DNA of 64,000 bases from SIG589 sp045652465 (GCA_045652465.1 JAZRUI010000015.1:62001-126000); one strand, 5' to 3'. Shown: positions 8,822-18,121, counted from the stretch's first letter. The notes: a model not told the origin generated them from the sequence alone. Numbers and translations: made by a program.

Positions 8822-9715
8822 TTGCAGGGCATAGTTCTCATAAGAAAACCTAAAGGCATAACCTCCTTTGGGGCGGTCGCCAGGATAAAGCGACTTTGCT
8901 CCACCAAAAGGGTAGGACATACAGGCACTCTCGACCCATTAGCCGAGGGTGTTTTGCCTATTTTAGTGGGCAGGGCAACCGCCCTCGCCTCCTACATAAT
9001 CGATGGCGATAAAGCCTATACCGCCCGTGTCCGCCTCGGCATCACAACCGATACCGAGGATATAACCGGCGAGGTGCTTGAAACGCGAGAGGTTAGCGTG
9101 ACCGAAGAGGCCTTAACCGAGGCGGTGGAGTCCTTTTTCGGCAAACAACTGCAGGTGCCGCCCATGTATTCGGCGATAAGCCGCGATGGCGTGCGCCTTT
9201 ATCAGCTTGCCCGCGAGGGAAAAACGGTTGAGCGCGAGCCTCGCGAAATCGAGATTAAAGCCATTTCGGTTCGCGATTTTTGCGGCGATGAGTTCACCCT
9301 TGATGTCAGATGCAGCAAGGGAACCTATATCCGCTCGCTTTGCCGCGATATCGGCGAAAAGCTTGGTTGCGGCGCAACCATGACCGAGCTGCTTCGAACC
9401 GAAACCGCGGGTTTTAGCCTCGAAAATGCGGTGGCGCTTGATGATTTAAACGAAGAAAACATAAATAACTATCTTATGCCCTCCGACTGCGCATTGCCGC
9501 AGTGCCCCGAGGTTTTTGTAACCGAAAAGCAGGCGATTCGCTTTTCCAACGGCGGCGAGCTCGACCTCGTTCGCCTGAAAACAAGCCTCGAAGACGGAGA
9601 GGTTGTTAGGGTTAAGTTTGATAACATCCTTTTGGGACTTGGAAAGGTTTCAAAGGAACAGGGAATATTAAAGGTAGAATGCGTTATAAACGATAGTAAA
9701 GGGAGTGATTCTTAA
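8822..9715 (+). CDS. truB: tRNA pseudouridine(55) synthase TruB
   Basis: Makes pseudouridine 55 in the T-arm of tRNAs. The 297-residue protein begins at a TTG codon at 8822; GGAGG at 8811-8815, inside the end of nrnA, fixes this start, and the first residues GIVLIRKPKGITSF match family starts. The catalytic Asp lies in VGHTGTLDPLAEGVLP (about residue 40). Later motifs KAYTARVRLGITTDTED, PPMYSAI and CSKGTYIRSLCRDIGE are intact, followed by a short C-terminal domain. Its TAA shares one base with the ribF ATG. Confidence 0.96.
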   Translation: MQGIVLIRKPKGITSFGAVARIKRLCSTKRVGHTGTLDPLAEGVLPILVGRATALASYIIDGDKAYTARVRLGITTDTEDITGEVLETREVSVTEEALTEAVESFFGKQLQVPPMYSAISRDGVRLYQLAREGKTVEREPREIEIKAISVRDFCGDEFTLDVRCSKGTYIRSLCRDIGEKLGCGATMTELLRTETAGFSLENAVALDDLNEENINNYLMPSDCALPQCPEVFVTEKQAIRFSNGGELDLVRLKTSLEDGEVVRVKFDNILLGLGKVSKEQGILKVECVINDSKGSDS

Positions 9716-10554
9716 TGCGAAACGGCGCCATAGTGCTGGGCACCTTTGATGGTCTTCATAAAGGCCATATGGCGGTGCTTAATTCCGCAAAAGAATACGA
9801 GAAGAAAACCGTTATAACCTTCAACACACCTCCCGCGATGGATGAAGACCCTGAACTTATAATGTCCTCGGCGGAGAAAAACGAAAGGCTCGAAGAAATG
9901 GGCTTTTCGGTTTCGGTTCTTGATTTTTCGAAGGTCCATGGCATTGCTGCTTGGGATTTTTTGGAGATGATGGATGAAAAATATGCGCCCGAAATTATTT
10001 GCTGCGGCTTTAACTATCGTTTTGGCTATTGCGGCAAGGGCGATGCCGAGTTGATAAAAGAGTTTGCCCGCCAAAAGGGAATAAAAGCGTTTGTTGCTCC
10101 TGCCGTTTCAGAGGCGGAGGTTCGCGTTTCCTCGAGCCTTATAAGAGAGCTTATAAAACGCGGCGAAATGGAAAAAGCAAAGAGCCTTTTGGGCGAGCGT
10201 TTTTCGATTTCGGGCGAGGTGCTTCATGGCGATAGCCGCGGAAGAACGATTGGAATCCCAACCGTTAACTTCTTTTATCCCGAGAAGATTGTTATGGCGC
10301 GCCATGGCGTTTATGCCGCAACCGCGCTGTTGGATGGCAGGGAATATAAGGCGGTAAGCTATATCGGCAACCGCCCGACCTATCAGCTCGATAGATGCAT
10401 TTGCGAAACCAACATATTGGATTTTTCGGGCGACCTTTATGGCAAGAAAATCAAAATAGTTTTAAGAGAATTTCTTCGCGAGGATAAAAAATTCGATTCC
10501 CTCGAGGAATTAAAGCAGCAAATTGAAATTGATATTTTAGCCGCAAGGCAATAA
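9715..10554 (+). CDS. ribF: bifunctional riboflavin kinase / FMN adenylyltransferase
   Basis: Phosphorylates riboflavin to FMN and adenylates FMN to FAD. Residues 1-~155 form the nucleotidyltransferase domain, with GTFDGLHKGHMAVL holding the HxGH-type motif and the SSSLIRELIKRGE signature. Residues ~160-279 form the flavokinase barrel (GEVLHGDSRGRTIGIPTVNF, GVYAAT, YIGNRPTY). At 279 residues it is slightly shorter than many RibF proteins (~300) but both domains are complete. Last gene of the operon, closed by a terminator. Confidence 0.95.
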   Translation: MRNGAIVLGTFDGLHKGHMAVLNSAKEYEKKTVITFNTPPAMDEDPELIMSSAEKNERLEEMGFSVSVLDFSKVHGIAAWDFLEMMDEKYAPEIICCGFNYRFGYCGKGDAELIKEFARQKGIKAFVAPAVSEAEVRVSSSLIRELIKRGEMEKAKSLLGERFSISGEVLHGDSRGRTIGIPTVNFFYPEKIVMARHGVYAATALLDGREYKAVSYIGNRPTYQLDRCICETNILDFSGDLYGKKIKIVLREFLREDKKFDSLEELKQQIEIDILAARQ

Positions 10555-10556
10555 AA

Positions 10557-10596
10557 GAAGTCCTTTAGGGTATGCCTCTAAAGGGCTTTTTTTATG
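10557..10596 (+). terminator. terminator of the rimP-ribF operon
   Basis: Stem formed by AGTCCTTTAG and CTAAAGGGCT around a short loop, followed by seven Ts. Confidence 0.8.
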
Positions 10597-10626
10597 TTGA
10601 AATGAGCGGCTTGCATATGCTATAAT
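10597..10626 (+). promoter_or_regulatory. promoter of the beta-propeller glycosidase gene
   Basis: TTGAAA (10597-10602), 18-base spacer, perfect TATAAT (10621-10626). Confidence 0.75.
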
Positions 10627-10657
10627 AACCAAAAGTATACTTTTGTTGAGGTTTAAA

Positions 10658-11506
10658 ATGAAAGTTTTTGCGGATGATTTTATCAAGATATATGACCCGA
10701 GCGATGAGAAAAAATGGTATATTAACGACCATACGGTTATCAAAGGCGATGATGGATGGCACCTTTTCGGAATAACACACGAGGAGCCTGCAAAACCGCT
10801 GGAAGAAACCCTTTGCGCCCATGCTGTGAGCGCCGATATTTTATCCTCGGAATTTCAAAGAAAAGAGCCTGCATTTTGCGCTGATAGGCAGCTCGGTGAA
10901 CTCGTTTTTTGGGCGCCTCATGTTATTAAATATGATGGACTTTTTTATATGTTTTATTGCGCGGGCAGCCTTTCGGGACACGATAGCTACCGCATCCATC
11001 TTGCAACTTCAACCGACCTCTATAACTGGGAAAAACACCCTGAAAATCCGCTTTTGACCGATGGTTTTGATGCGCGCGACCCGATGGTGCTGCGTGTGGG
11101 AGATAAGTGGGTTATGTATTACACCTGCAACAGCACACCTGCGGGCGGCAACCACTGCGTTGCATGCGTTGAGTCGGATGATTTGGTGCATTGGGGGAAT
11201 AAGAAAACCGTTTTCACCTCTTCGATTAGCGGCACCTTTGCAGGTCCGTGTGAATCTCCCTTTGTTGAAAAGGTAGGCGACACATATTTTTTGTTTATCG
11301 GCCCCCTTGGCGGATACGGAGTGGCTTATTGCGACACCGCGGTTTATGCTTCAAAGGACCCCTATAATTTCAGCGAGGATGACCTTGTGGGTCGAATCCC
11401 ATCGCACGCATCCGAAATTTTAAATATCGGCGGCGAACGCTATATAACCCATTGCGGATGGGGGCAAGGCGGCGTTTATCTCGCAAAACTTCATTTTGAG
11501 ATTTAA
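10658..11506 (+). CDS. five-bladed beta-propeller glycoside hydrolase (GH43/GH32/GH130-like)
   Basis: A 282-residue cytoplasmic protein (no signal peptide) with repeated beta-propeller blades: WYINDHTVIKGDDGWHLFG, FWAPHVIKYDGLFYMFYCAG, IHLATSTDLYNWEKHPENPL, FDARDPMVLRVGDKWVMYYT, CESPFVEKVGDTYFLFIG. The acidic residues at ND, WAPH, ARDP and CESP are spaced like the Asp/Asp/Glu catalytic triad of the GH43/GH32 clan. The start is the ATG at 10658, six bases after GAGG. A single-gene unit with its own promoter, so the substrate (fructan, arabinan or manno-oligosaccharide) cannot be told from context. Confidence 0.8.
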   Translation: MKVFADDFIKIYDPSDEKKWYINDHTVIKGDDGWHLFGITHEEPAKPLEETLCAHAVSADILSSEFQRKEPAFCADRQLGELVFWAPHVIKYDGLFYMFYCAGSLSGHDSYRIHLATSTDLYNWEKHPENPLLTDGFDARDPMVLRVGDKWVMYYTCNSTPAGGNHCVACVESDDLVHWGNKKTVFTSSISGTFAGPCESPFVEKVGDTYFLFIGPLGGYGVAYCDTAVYASKDPYNFSEDDLVGRIPSHASEILNIGGERYITHCGWGQGGVYLAKLHFEI

Positions 11507-11573
11507 AAGAAAAAACTGAATCTCGGCAACTTTTGAGAAGCTTAAATTATATTTATAAAAATAAAAAAGCAAC

Positions 11574-11609
11574 AAAAAAGAGGGAAGCGAAAACTTCCCT
11601 CTTTTTTTA
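11574..11609. terminator. bidirectional terminator between convergent genes
   Basis: A-run, AGAGGGAAG (11579-11587), loop CGAAAA, CTTCCCTCT (11594-11602), T-run. It serves both the glycosidase gene and the minus-strand kinase-like gene. Confidence 0.85.
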
Positions 11610-11642
11610 TTGCCATTCTTAATGATAGCGCATTTAATTTTA

Positions 11643-13319
11643 TTAATTGGCTGTTCCTTCGAACTCATCAAGGTTTTCGGAAACCTCTTCATAGGTGTTA
11701 ACATAAACCTCGATTTTATCAAACTTCATAATGATTTCGCCTGCAGCGGGGCTGGTTGAGATAATCAGCTGGGGTTCAGCATTCTCATCATAGCGCTCAA
11801 CGAATTCAATGTTATCCTTCGCAAGACCGAGCTCGAGAAGCGCGATATATGCTTCAATCTCGGATTTTCCTGCAAGATTGGGAATCTTTATGTTGGCGGA
11901 GCCCAAGCTGACAACGAGTTCAATTTCGGTTTCCTTGGCAACCTTTTCGCCTTCGGCAATCGACTGCGCAATGATATGACCCTCGGGAACCTTCTCGCTG
12001 AATTCGGTTCCTTTTAAAATGAACTTGAAGGTTCGGTTCCATTCGCCGTTGGCAAGAATGGTAGCATAGCTCTCGCCGGTAAGCTTCGGAACATCGAAAA
12101 GATTTTCGATTACGGGGGTGCTGTAGGTGCTGTCAATGTCGCCGTAGGAGGAGGTGCTGGGGATGCTGACCGACATGGTCGAGCTTGTATCCTTATCGCC
12201 CGAACCGCCGAAAACCAAAAGCACCAAAATAAGGGCTAAAATAAGCAGCGCGCCGGTTGTGATGCCCGCGGCCATAAGAGCATATTTGCGGTTTTGGTTT
12301 GCGCGAGGAGCGCTTTTTGCGGCTTCGTTTTGCGCCGAAGCGGCTGCAGCGGCGGCAGGGGAAGCTGTTGCTGTTTTAGAGAAATCGTTTTTGAGCGCGG
12401 CGATGGTAGCGGTGCGGTTTTCGGGGGCGATTTGCAGCGCATTTGCCAACGCGGTTAAAACATAAGGGGGAATGGTTTCCGCAGCCTTAGTCGGGATAGA
12501 CATATTATCATGAACCGCGCGCTCGTTGGCGGCCATGGGCGGATTTCCGATAAGAACGCGGAAAAGGGTTGCGGCAACGCCGTAAACATCGGTGTAAGCG
12601 CCGATTGAACGCTCGGCTTCATATTGCTCGAGCGCGGCAAAGCCGGGGAAAATTTGAGAGTTGAACTCGCTTGCGGCATCGCGAAGTGCCAAAATCGAAA
12701 CGCTCATTAAATGGAGTCTTCCATCGCGGCCGACAATAACGGTTTCGGGAGAAATTCCGCCGTGGTAGATTCCCTCGGCGTGAAGAAGCTCAAGCGTTGT
12801 TAATAAGGGCATAAACAGGGGTTTAGCCTGCTCCCATTTAAGCGCTCCGCCGTTGCGAAGCAAAAATTCTCTTAAGGGGATTCCTGCAGCGGCTTTAATA
12901 ATGCTGTAGGCGGTTCCGCCGAGTTCCAAGGTTTCAACAACAGGCATAAGAGCCGAGGGCTCCATCGCGGCAATCTTTTTAGAGATTTCAATGAACTGCA
13001 TAATGCCGTTATTAAAATCATATTCCTTGCCTGCGGTTATCTTAACCGATTTGTTGGGCTGGCGCTCGCAAAGACCCTGCGGGAAATATTCCTTAATGTA
13101 AACAACGTTATCGTTTTGGTTGTCCCAGCCGATATAAATGTTGCCCTCGCCGTTGGTTTCAAAAACGCGACCAACAAGGTAGCGCTCCATAATCCAGGTT
13201 CCGGCATCAATGGTTTGGCTGCCCTCGGCTGCGCCCTTTTTATATCCGCAAATGGGACAAACATCAGCGCCGCCGTTATCGTTCATGCAACCAAGACAAA
13301 GTCTATCAGTGTTATTCAT
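11643..13319 (-). CDS. zinc-ribbon pseudokinase with membrane segment and PASTA domains
   Basis: A 558-residue membrane protein; the ATG at 13319 follows GGAGG by five bases. Order: N-terminal zinc ribbon (Cys 8, 11, 21, 24); protein-kinase-like domain ~45-315; Ala-rich linker; one transmembrane helix ~346-370; then an outside part with two PASTA-like repeats (~405-472 and ~475-545, FDVPKLTG and IKIPNLAGKSE). The kinase fold keeps the ATP lysine (VVYIKEYFP, K76) and a DVYGVA helix F. The catalytic loop reads YHGGISPETVIV instead of HRDxxPxN, and no DFG follows (LHLMSVS), so the catalytic Asp and metal Asp are both missing. It probably senses cell-wall fragments without phosphotransfer; this is inference. 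Alternative: a very divergent active kinase, unlikely. Confidence 0.88.
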   Translation of the reverse strand: MNNTDRLCLGCMNDNGGADVCPICGYKKGAAEGSQTIDAGTWIMERYLVGRVFETNGEGNIYIGWDNQNDNVVYIKEYFPQGLCERQPNKSVKITAGKEYDFNNGIMQFIEISKKIAAMEPSALMPVVETLELGGTAYSIIKAAAGIPLREFLLRNGGALKWEQAKPLFMPLLTTLELLHAEGIYHGGISPETVIVGRDGRLHLMSVSILALRDAASEFNSQIFPGFAALEQYEAERSIGAYTDVYGVAATLFRVLIGNPPMAANERAVHDNMSIPTKAAETIPPYVLTALANALQIAPENRTATIAALKNDFSKTATASPAAAAAASAQNEAAKSAPRANQNRKYALMAAGITTGALLILALILVLLVFGGSGDKDTSSTMSVSIPSTSSYGDIDSTYSTPVIENLFDVPKLTGESYATILANGEWNRTFKFILKGTEFSEKVPEGHIIAQSIAEGEKVAKETEIELVVSLGSANIKIPNLAGKSEIEAYIALLELGLAKDNIEFVERYDENAEPQLIISTSPAAGEIIMKFDKIEVYVNTYEEVSENLDEFEGTAN

Positions 13320-13388
13320 AAAAACCTCCAAAATATCCGAAGTTCGAATCTATTATATCACATATGTCAACAACAGAATTGTAACACT

Positions 13389-13973
13389 TTATTTTTTGAT
13401 GGTCATATTATCGATGGGAAGCGAAAAACTGGGCAAAAATTCCTCGAGGAAAATATCGGCCTCTTTAAGGTGCATTTCCTTAATAGCCTTGCGGGTTGCC
13501 TTCTCGGCGGCAGCGAATTCGCGGTTGCCGAGCGAGAGCTCGTTTTCGCATTTTATGAGCGCCGAAATCTTATCCGCAGCCTTAACGATTTTCTTTATTT
13601 CCTCATCATCGCATTCATAAATCTCGCGATAATCTCCTCGCAAATCGGGCGGCAAAAGCTCAACAAGCTGCTCTCCTGCAACCGATTCAATTTTTTTATA
13701 TACCGAGTTTATTTCGGGGCTATAATATTTAATGGGGGTGGGCAAATCTCCCGTTAAAATCTCGGTCGTATCGTGGAAAAGGGCAACAACCGCGGCGCGG
13801 TCAGCATCAACGCAGCCGCCGAGGCGATTATTTTTGATAACCGAAAGCGCGTGCGCTATGAGGGCAACCTCGAGCGAATGCTCGCAAAGGTTTTCCTCCT
13901 CCGTGTTGCGCATAAGTCCCCAACGCTTTATATATTTCATTCTCATTATCATAGAATAAAAATGACTGCTCAT
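13389..13973 (-). CDS. HD-domain 5'-deoxynucleotidase, YfbR-like
   Basis: A 194-residue soluble hydrolase that should remove the phosphate from deoxynucleoside monophosphates. The HD signature is complete: RNTEEENLCEHSLEVALIAHAL (region 22-43, first His), VVALFHDTTEILTGDLPTPIKY (HD pair) and the late Asp in VKAADKISALIKCENE. Length matches YfbR (~199). It has a Shine-Dalgarno (GGAGG, before MSSHF). Divergent from the membrane glycosyltransferase gene; its stop lies ~70 bases upstream of the pseudokinase start, so the two may be co-transcribed. Confidence 0.9.
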   Translation of the reverse strand: MSSHFYSMIMRMKYIKRWGLMRNTEEENLCEHSLEVALIAHALSVIKNNRLGGCVDADRAAVVALFHDTTEILTGDLPTPIKYYSPEINSVYKKIESVAGEQLVELLPPDLRGDYREIYECDDEEIKKIVKAADKISALIKCENELSLGNREFAAAEKATRKAIKEMHLKEADIFLEEFLPSFSLPIDNMTIKK

Positions 13974-14005
13974 GGCTTTTCCTCCGCGGTGTTTTTTTAC
14001 TTCTA

Positions 14006-14034
14006 TTGAATATTATACCATTTAATGTTATAAT
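14006..14034 (+). promoter_or_regulatory. promoter of the glycosyltransferase/YfhO pair
   Basis: TTGAAT (14006-14011), 17-base spacer, TATAAT (14029-14034). Confidence 0.75.
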
Positions 14035-14068
14035 ATCAACAAATCTTTTTGAAAACGAGGTGTGGGAA

Positions 14069-15331
14069 ATGCAAGTAACAGCAAATCGCCGTAATGCTAT
14101 AACCGCATTGATTATAATAATCGGCTCGGCTTTTTTGGTCCGCTTGGCCATAGGCGTGCTCTATTTTAACGCCTTTGACACCTATTGGTATCGCAACTGG
14201 GCTTGGGATTTGCCCAACGGATTTTTCAGCGTTTATTCCCGCGCTTCCGAAATTTCGCTCGATTATCCGCCGCTTTATCTTTTTTGCCTTTATTTAACAG
14301 GGCTTGCCTATCGTTTCTTCGGCTTTGCCTGCAGCGATGCGCTTCAAATGCTTTTGATGAAATTTTGGCCCATCCTGTTTGATGCTTTAGCGGCATTGGT
14401 TATTTATTTTGCCGCCCGCAAAAAGAGCGAGCTTTTCGCCCTCTTTGCCGCCGCGTTTTGGGCGATGAATCCTTCGGCAGTTTTCAATTCAGCATTTTGG
14501 GGGCAAACCGATGGCCTAATGATAATGCTGCTCATATTAGCATTTATGAACGCTGACGACCGCCCCGTTTTATCCTGCTTTTTGTTTGCGGTAGCGGGAC
14601 TGACTAAATATCAGTCGCTCTTTTTCGCGCCCGTGCTGCTTTGTTATATTTTCCGCCATAAAGGAATAAATGAACTTCTAAAGGGAATAGGGGTTGCCGC
14701 GCTAACCGTTGCAGCCGTTTTCCTGCCCTTTATGATTGGCGCAAACAATCCGCTTTTATTCTTGGATGTTTATTTGGGCGGCGCCAACACCTATCAGTAT
14801 TGCACCTTTAACGCCTATAACATCTATGGTCTTTTAGGGCTTAACTGCACCTATGACCAAAGCCGCGCGATTGGCAGTATAACCTATTCGAACATCAATA
14901 CTGTCCTGCTGATTTTAATTGTAGCGGCATCGGTTTATCTCGTGCTCAAGGCAAAAAGAAGCAACATTTATGCCGCGGGACTTTTTATAATGCAGTGTAT
15001 CTTTATGCTTTCAACGAGAATGCACGAGCGTTATCAAATGGTTGTCCTGCCATTTGCGCTTTTAGCGTTTATAACAACCAAAGAACGCCGCTTCATTTGG
15101 CAGTTTGGCTGGCTGACGGTTTTAACCCTTATCAACCAAGTCGTAGTGCTTGCCAATGTTAACCATAATATGTTCGCAGGTTCCTTAAACGGAATAATGA
15201 GCGTGGTTTCGGCAGCAAATGTTTTGGTGTTTATCCATACGGTTTATACCTGCGTAAACTATTTTTTAAAGGAGGAGAGTTATGAGCTTTTCGAAAGAGA
15301 GATTAGTGAGCTTAAGACCGCAGAAGAATAA
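14069..15331 (+). CDS. polytopic membrane glycosyltransferase (GT39/GT87-like)
   Basis: A 420-residue integral membrane protein with about ten predicted helices and features of the dolichyl/undecaprenyl-phosphate-sugar transferase clan (GT-C). The first loop after helix 1 carries acidic residues (FNAFDTYWYRNWAWDLPNG), followed by SLDYPPLYLF, as is typical; later WGQTDGLMIMLLIL and KYQSLFFAPVL also match GT87/PMT-like proteins. The ATG at 14069 lies after GAGG at 14057-14060; the longer open frame begins inside the promoter. It overlaps the YfhO gene by 50 bases, which argues for coupled expression and a shared task in envelope glycan or glycoprotein assembly. Confidence 0.85.
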   Translation: MQVTANRRNAITALIIIIGSAFLVRLAIGVLYFNAFDTYWYRNWAWDLPNGFFSVYSRASEISLDYPPLYLFCLYLTGLAYRFFGFACSDALQMLLMKFWPILFDALAALVIYFAARKKSELFALFAAAFWAMNPSAVFNSAFWGQTDGLMIMLLILAFMNADDRPVLSCFLFAVAGLTKYQSLFFAPVLLCYIFRHKGINELLKGIGVAALTVAAVFLPFMIGANNPLLFLDVYLGGANTYQYCTFNAYNIYGLLGLNCTYDQSRAIGSITYSNINTVLLILIVAASVYLVLKAKRSNIYAAGLFIMQCIFMLSTRMHERYQMVVLPFALLAFITTKERRFIWQFGWLTVLTLINQVVVLANVNHNMFAGSLNGIMSVVSAANVLVFIHTVYTCVNYFLKEESYELFEREISELKTAEE

Positions 15332-17912
15332 AGCATTTAGCACCTTTTTGCTTGCGGCTGCGGTTGCCGCGGCGATGTTCTTGCCGTATATGTTCAGTGA
15401 TAACGGCTATTTCCTCTTCTATGGCGATTTTAATGTTCAGCAAATCCCTTTTTATCAGCGCTGCCATGAACTCGTTCGCTCGGGCTCCTTGGGCTGGGAT
15501 TTCGGAACCGATTTGGGCGTTAACTTTATCGGCTCTTATACATTCTATTTGCTCGGCAGCCCCTTCTTTTGGGTAACGCTTTTCTTCCCCAACAGTTTCG
15601 TTCCCTATCTTATGGGACCGCTTCTTATCCTAAAGTTTGCGTTTTGCGCGTTGGCGGCATATCTTTATCTCCGCCGTTTTCTTAAAAACCATGAAACCGC
15701 CCGCCTTGGAGGATTGCTTTATGCCTTCTCGGGCTTCGCGGTTTATAACATTTTCTTCAACCATTTCCATGAAGCGTTAATCGTTTTTCCGCTTTTGCTT
15801 TTATCGCTTGAGCTGCTCATAACCGAAAACCGCCGCGGCATTTTTGCGCTTATGGTCGGCATTTCGGCAATAACCAACTATTTCTTCTTCTTTGGAATGG
15901 TTGTCTTCGCGATTATTTATTGGTTTGTTCGCGTGCTTTCGGGCGCAATTAAGGTTAGCCCCGCAAGATTTTTCGTTCTCGTTTTTGAGGCGGTTGTTGG
16001 CTTGCTTCTCTCGGCTATGCTGTTGCTTCCCGCCGCCGCCGCGCTTTCGGGAAACACCCGCCTGACCGAAATTTTAACAGGCTGGGGCGCAATAATGTAT
16101 GGCAAGGAGCAAATCTATGCCAACATCCTGCAGTGTTTCTTTTTCCCGCCCGATTTGCCGGCTCGCCCCGTTTTCTTCCCGGGTGCCGATGTTAAATGGT
16201 CGTCGCTCGGCGGATGGCTGCCGATTTTCGGTATGGTTGGCGTCTTCGCGTTTATGGGTCAGAAGAAGGGCCATTGGCTCAAGCGCGTTATCGGCATTAT
16301 GATATTTATGGCGCTTGTTCCTATTCTCAACAGCGCGTTTTATATGTTCAACAGCGCATATTATGCCCGCTGGTATTATATGCCCATTCTAATGATGTGC
16401 CTCGCAACCTGCATCGCTATTGAGGATGATAGCATCGATTGGCATAGCGGCTTCCGTTGGTGCGCGGGCATAACGCTTGCAACAACCCTGGTTATCGGCT
16501 TTATGCCTGCGGCTATTAACAGCCAAGGCAAAATAACCGAATGGGGCCTTTATGTTAAGGATGCGAGCAACCTCTTCCGCGATCGTTTCTTCTTGACCTG
16601 CGCGATTGCGCTTATAAGCCTTTTAATCCTTCGAGTGCTTATGGGTCATATAAGAAGCGGCAAAAAATTCTTCCTGCGCGGCGCAACCGTCTCGGTTTGC
16701 GTTATGGCGGTTATTTATGCCTCCGTGTTTATAGGAACGGGCAAAACCCATTCCTATGAAAACAGCGTTATGATTCCCCTAATCGAGGAGCAAATCGAGC
16801 TCGATGGAGATAAAGGCGATTTCCGAATCGACACCTATGAATGCGTTGATAACACGGGAATGTATTTCAATTTCAACTCCATCAACGCCTTCCATTCCAT
16901 CGTTCCAACCTCGGTAACCGAGTTCTATGAATTTATCGGCGAGGAACGCGGCGTTGCCAGCCGCCCAACAACCAAATCCTATGCGGCAAGACCCCTTTTG
17001 TCGGTCAAATATCTCCTCGATTTAAACGATGGATATAATTTCGAAAACAGCGAAACCTCGGGAATGCCCGGCTTTAGTTATTTAAAAACCGAGTATGATT
17101 ATGATATTTATGAAAATGAAAATTATATTCCGTATGGTTTTGCATATGATTATTATATAACCCGCGAAGAGGCGCAGTATTACGGCGCCGAAAATGCGGC
17201 GAATATGATGCTCAAGGCGCTGGTTTTGGAATATGACCAAATCGAGAAATATAAGAATATTTTAGCCGATTTCAAAACGGCATATTCCTTCAACTCTCCC
17301 GCCGAAGAGGGCAAGAGCGAAATCTATTTCGATGATGAAACCTATGCGCAGGATTGCGAGAAATTGCGCGCAACCGCGGCTCATAGCTTCAAGCAGGGCA
17401 GGGATTCCTTCTCGGCCGAGATAACCCTTAATAAGGAAAACCTGGTTTTCTTCTCCATTCCCTATGAAGATGGCTGGAGCGCCTATGTAAACGGCGAAAA
17501 GGTTGAAATCGAAAAGGTTAATGTAGGCTTTATGGCGGTTCTTTGCCCGCAGGGCGAAAACACCATCGTTTTCCGCTATCAAACCCCTGCGCTTGCGATG
17601 GGTGCCGTAATTTCTTGCGGCGCGGCAGTTTTGCTTTTGATTTATCTCTTGATTTCCTTTATCTATAAAGCAAAGCGCCCCGCAACCGATTGTTATCCCG
17701 AGGGAGATGAGCTTCTGGCATCTTGGCGCGCAGCCGAAACCGCCGAGGCGGTTTTAGAGGCAAACTATGCCGATGCGCTCTTGGAAGAATTTGATGAAGC
17801 GGAAATGCCCATTCCCGACCCGCCCATAAAGCAAAGCCTGTTCGAGGGCGGTTTTCAGGTCAATATCGATTCCATAAAAAAAGATGTTGACAAAACAGAA
17901 AAAGAAGATTAG
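15282..17912 (+). CDS. YfhO-family membrane glycosyltransferase-like protein
   Basis: An 876-residue membrane protein with an N-terminal ~12-helix region (to ~500), a large extracytoplasmic domain (~510-775) and a final helix (~785-805) with an acidic cytoplasmic tail. The first loop FYGDFNVQQIPFYQRCHEL and the SLGWDFGTDLGVNFIGSYTFY segment are diagnostic of YfhO. In Bacillus and Listeria YfhO helps glycosylate (lipo)teichoic acids; Firmicutes relatives are often annotated only as YfhO family. The start at 15282 follows GGAGGAG. The gene lies inside the end of the upstream glycosyltransferase gene, supporting a common pathway. Confidence 0.9.
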   Translation: MSFSKERLVSLRPQKNKAFSTFLLAAAVAAAMFLPYMFSDNGYFLFYGDFNVQQIPFYQRCHELVRSGSLGWDFGTDLGVNFIGSYTFYLLGSPFFWVTLFFPNSFVPYLMGPLLILKFAFCALAAYLYLRRFLKNHETARLGGLLYAFSGFAVYNIFFNHFHEALIVFPLLLLSLELLITENRRGIFALMVGISAITNYFFFFGMVVFAIIYWFVRVLSGAIKVSPARFFVLVFEAVVGLLLSAMLLLPAAAALSGNTRLTEILTGWGAIMYGKEQIYANILQCFFFPPDLPARPVFFPGADVKWSSLGGWLPIFGMVGVFAFMGQKKGHWLKRVIGIMIFMALVPILNSAFYMFNSAYYARWYYMPILMMCLATCIAIEDDSIDWHSGFRWCAGITLATTLVIGFMPAAINSQGKITEWGLYVKDASNLFRDRFFLTCAIALISLLILRVLMGHIRSGKKFFLRGATVSVCVMAVIYASVFIGTGKTHSYENSVMIPLIEEQIELDGDKGDFRIDTYECVDNTGMYFNFNSINAFHSIVPTSVTEFYEFIGEERGVASRPTTKSYAARPLLSVKYLLDLNDGYNFENSETSGMPGFSYLKTEYDYDIYENENYIPYGFAYDYYITREEAQYYGAENAANMMLKALVLEYDQIEKYKNILADFKTAYSFNSPAEEGKSEIYFDDETYAQDCEKLRATAAHSFKQGRDSFSAEITLNKENLVFFSIPYEDGWSAYVNGEKVEIEKVNVGFMAVLCPQGENTIVFRYQTPALAMGAVISCGAAVLLLIYLLISFIYKAKRPATDCYPEGDELLASWRAAETAEAVLEANYADALLEEFDEAEMPIPDPPIKQSLFEGGFQVNIDSIKKDVDKTEKED

Positions 17913-17920
17913 AATGCTTT

Positions 17921-18008
17921 TGGGGAGCTGAATTGAGTTCGGCTGAGAGGAAACCGTTATTGTTTCGACCCGTAATACCTGATGCGGGTAATGCCGACGT
18001 AGGAAGTT
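17921..18008 (+). promoter_or_regulatory. TPP riboswitch (THI element)
   Basis: The conserved core is clear: GGGGAGCTG at P1/P2 (17922-17930), GGCTGAGAGG (17941-17950), GACCCGTAATACCTGATGCG (17967-17986) and GGGTAATGCCGACGTAGGAAG closing P4/P1 (17986-18006). It sits ahead of a terminator and thiT, so thiamine pyrophosphate should switch off thiT by premature termination. Confidence 0.95.
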
Positions 18009-18033
18009 TAAAACTGTAATTCGTAGCATTTAT

Positions 18034-18069
18034 GGGACACCGCATGATTTTTTAGCGGTGTCCTTTTTT
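18034..18069 (+). terminator. riboswitch-controlled terminator before thiT
   Basis: GGACACCGC (18035-18043) pairs with GCGGTGTCC (18055-18063), followed by TTTTTTG. It is the expression platform of the TPP riboswitch. Confidence 0.88.
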
Positions 18070-18121
18070 GTTGCAGTTTTATTTGTCTTAATCGTCCGTT
18101 CCGCGGAAAAGAGGAAGAAAA

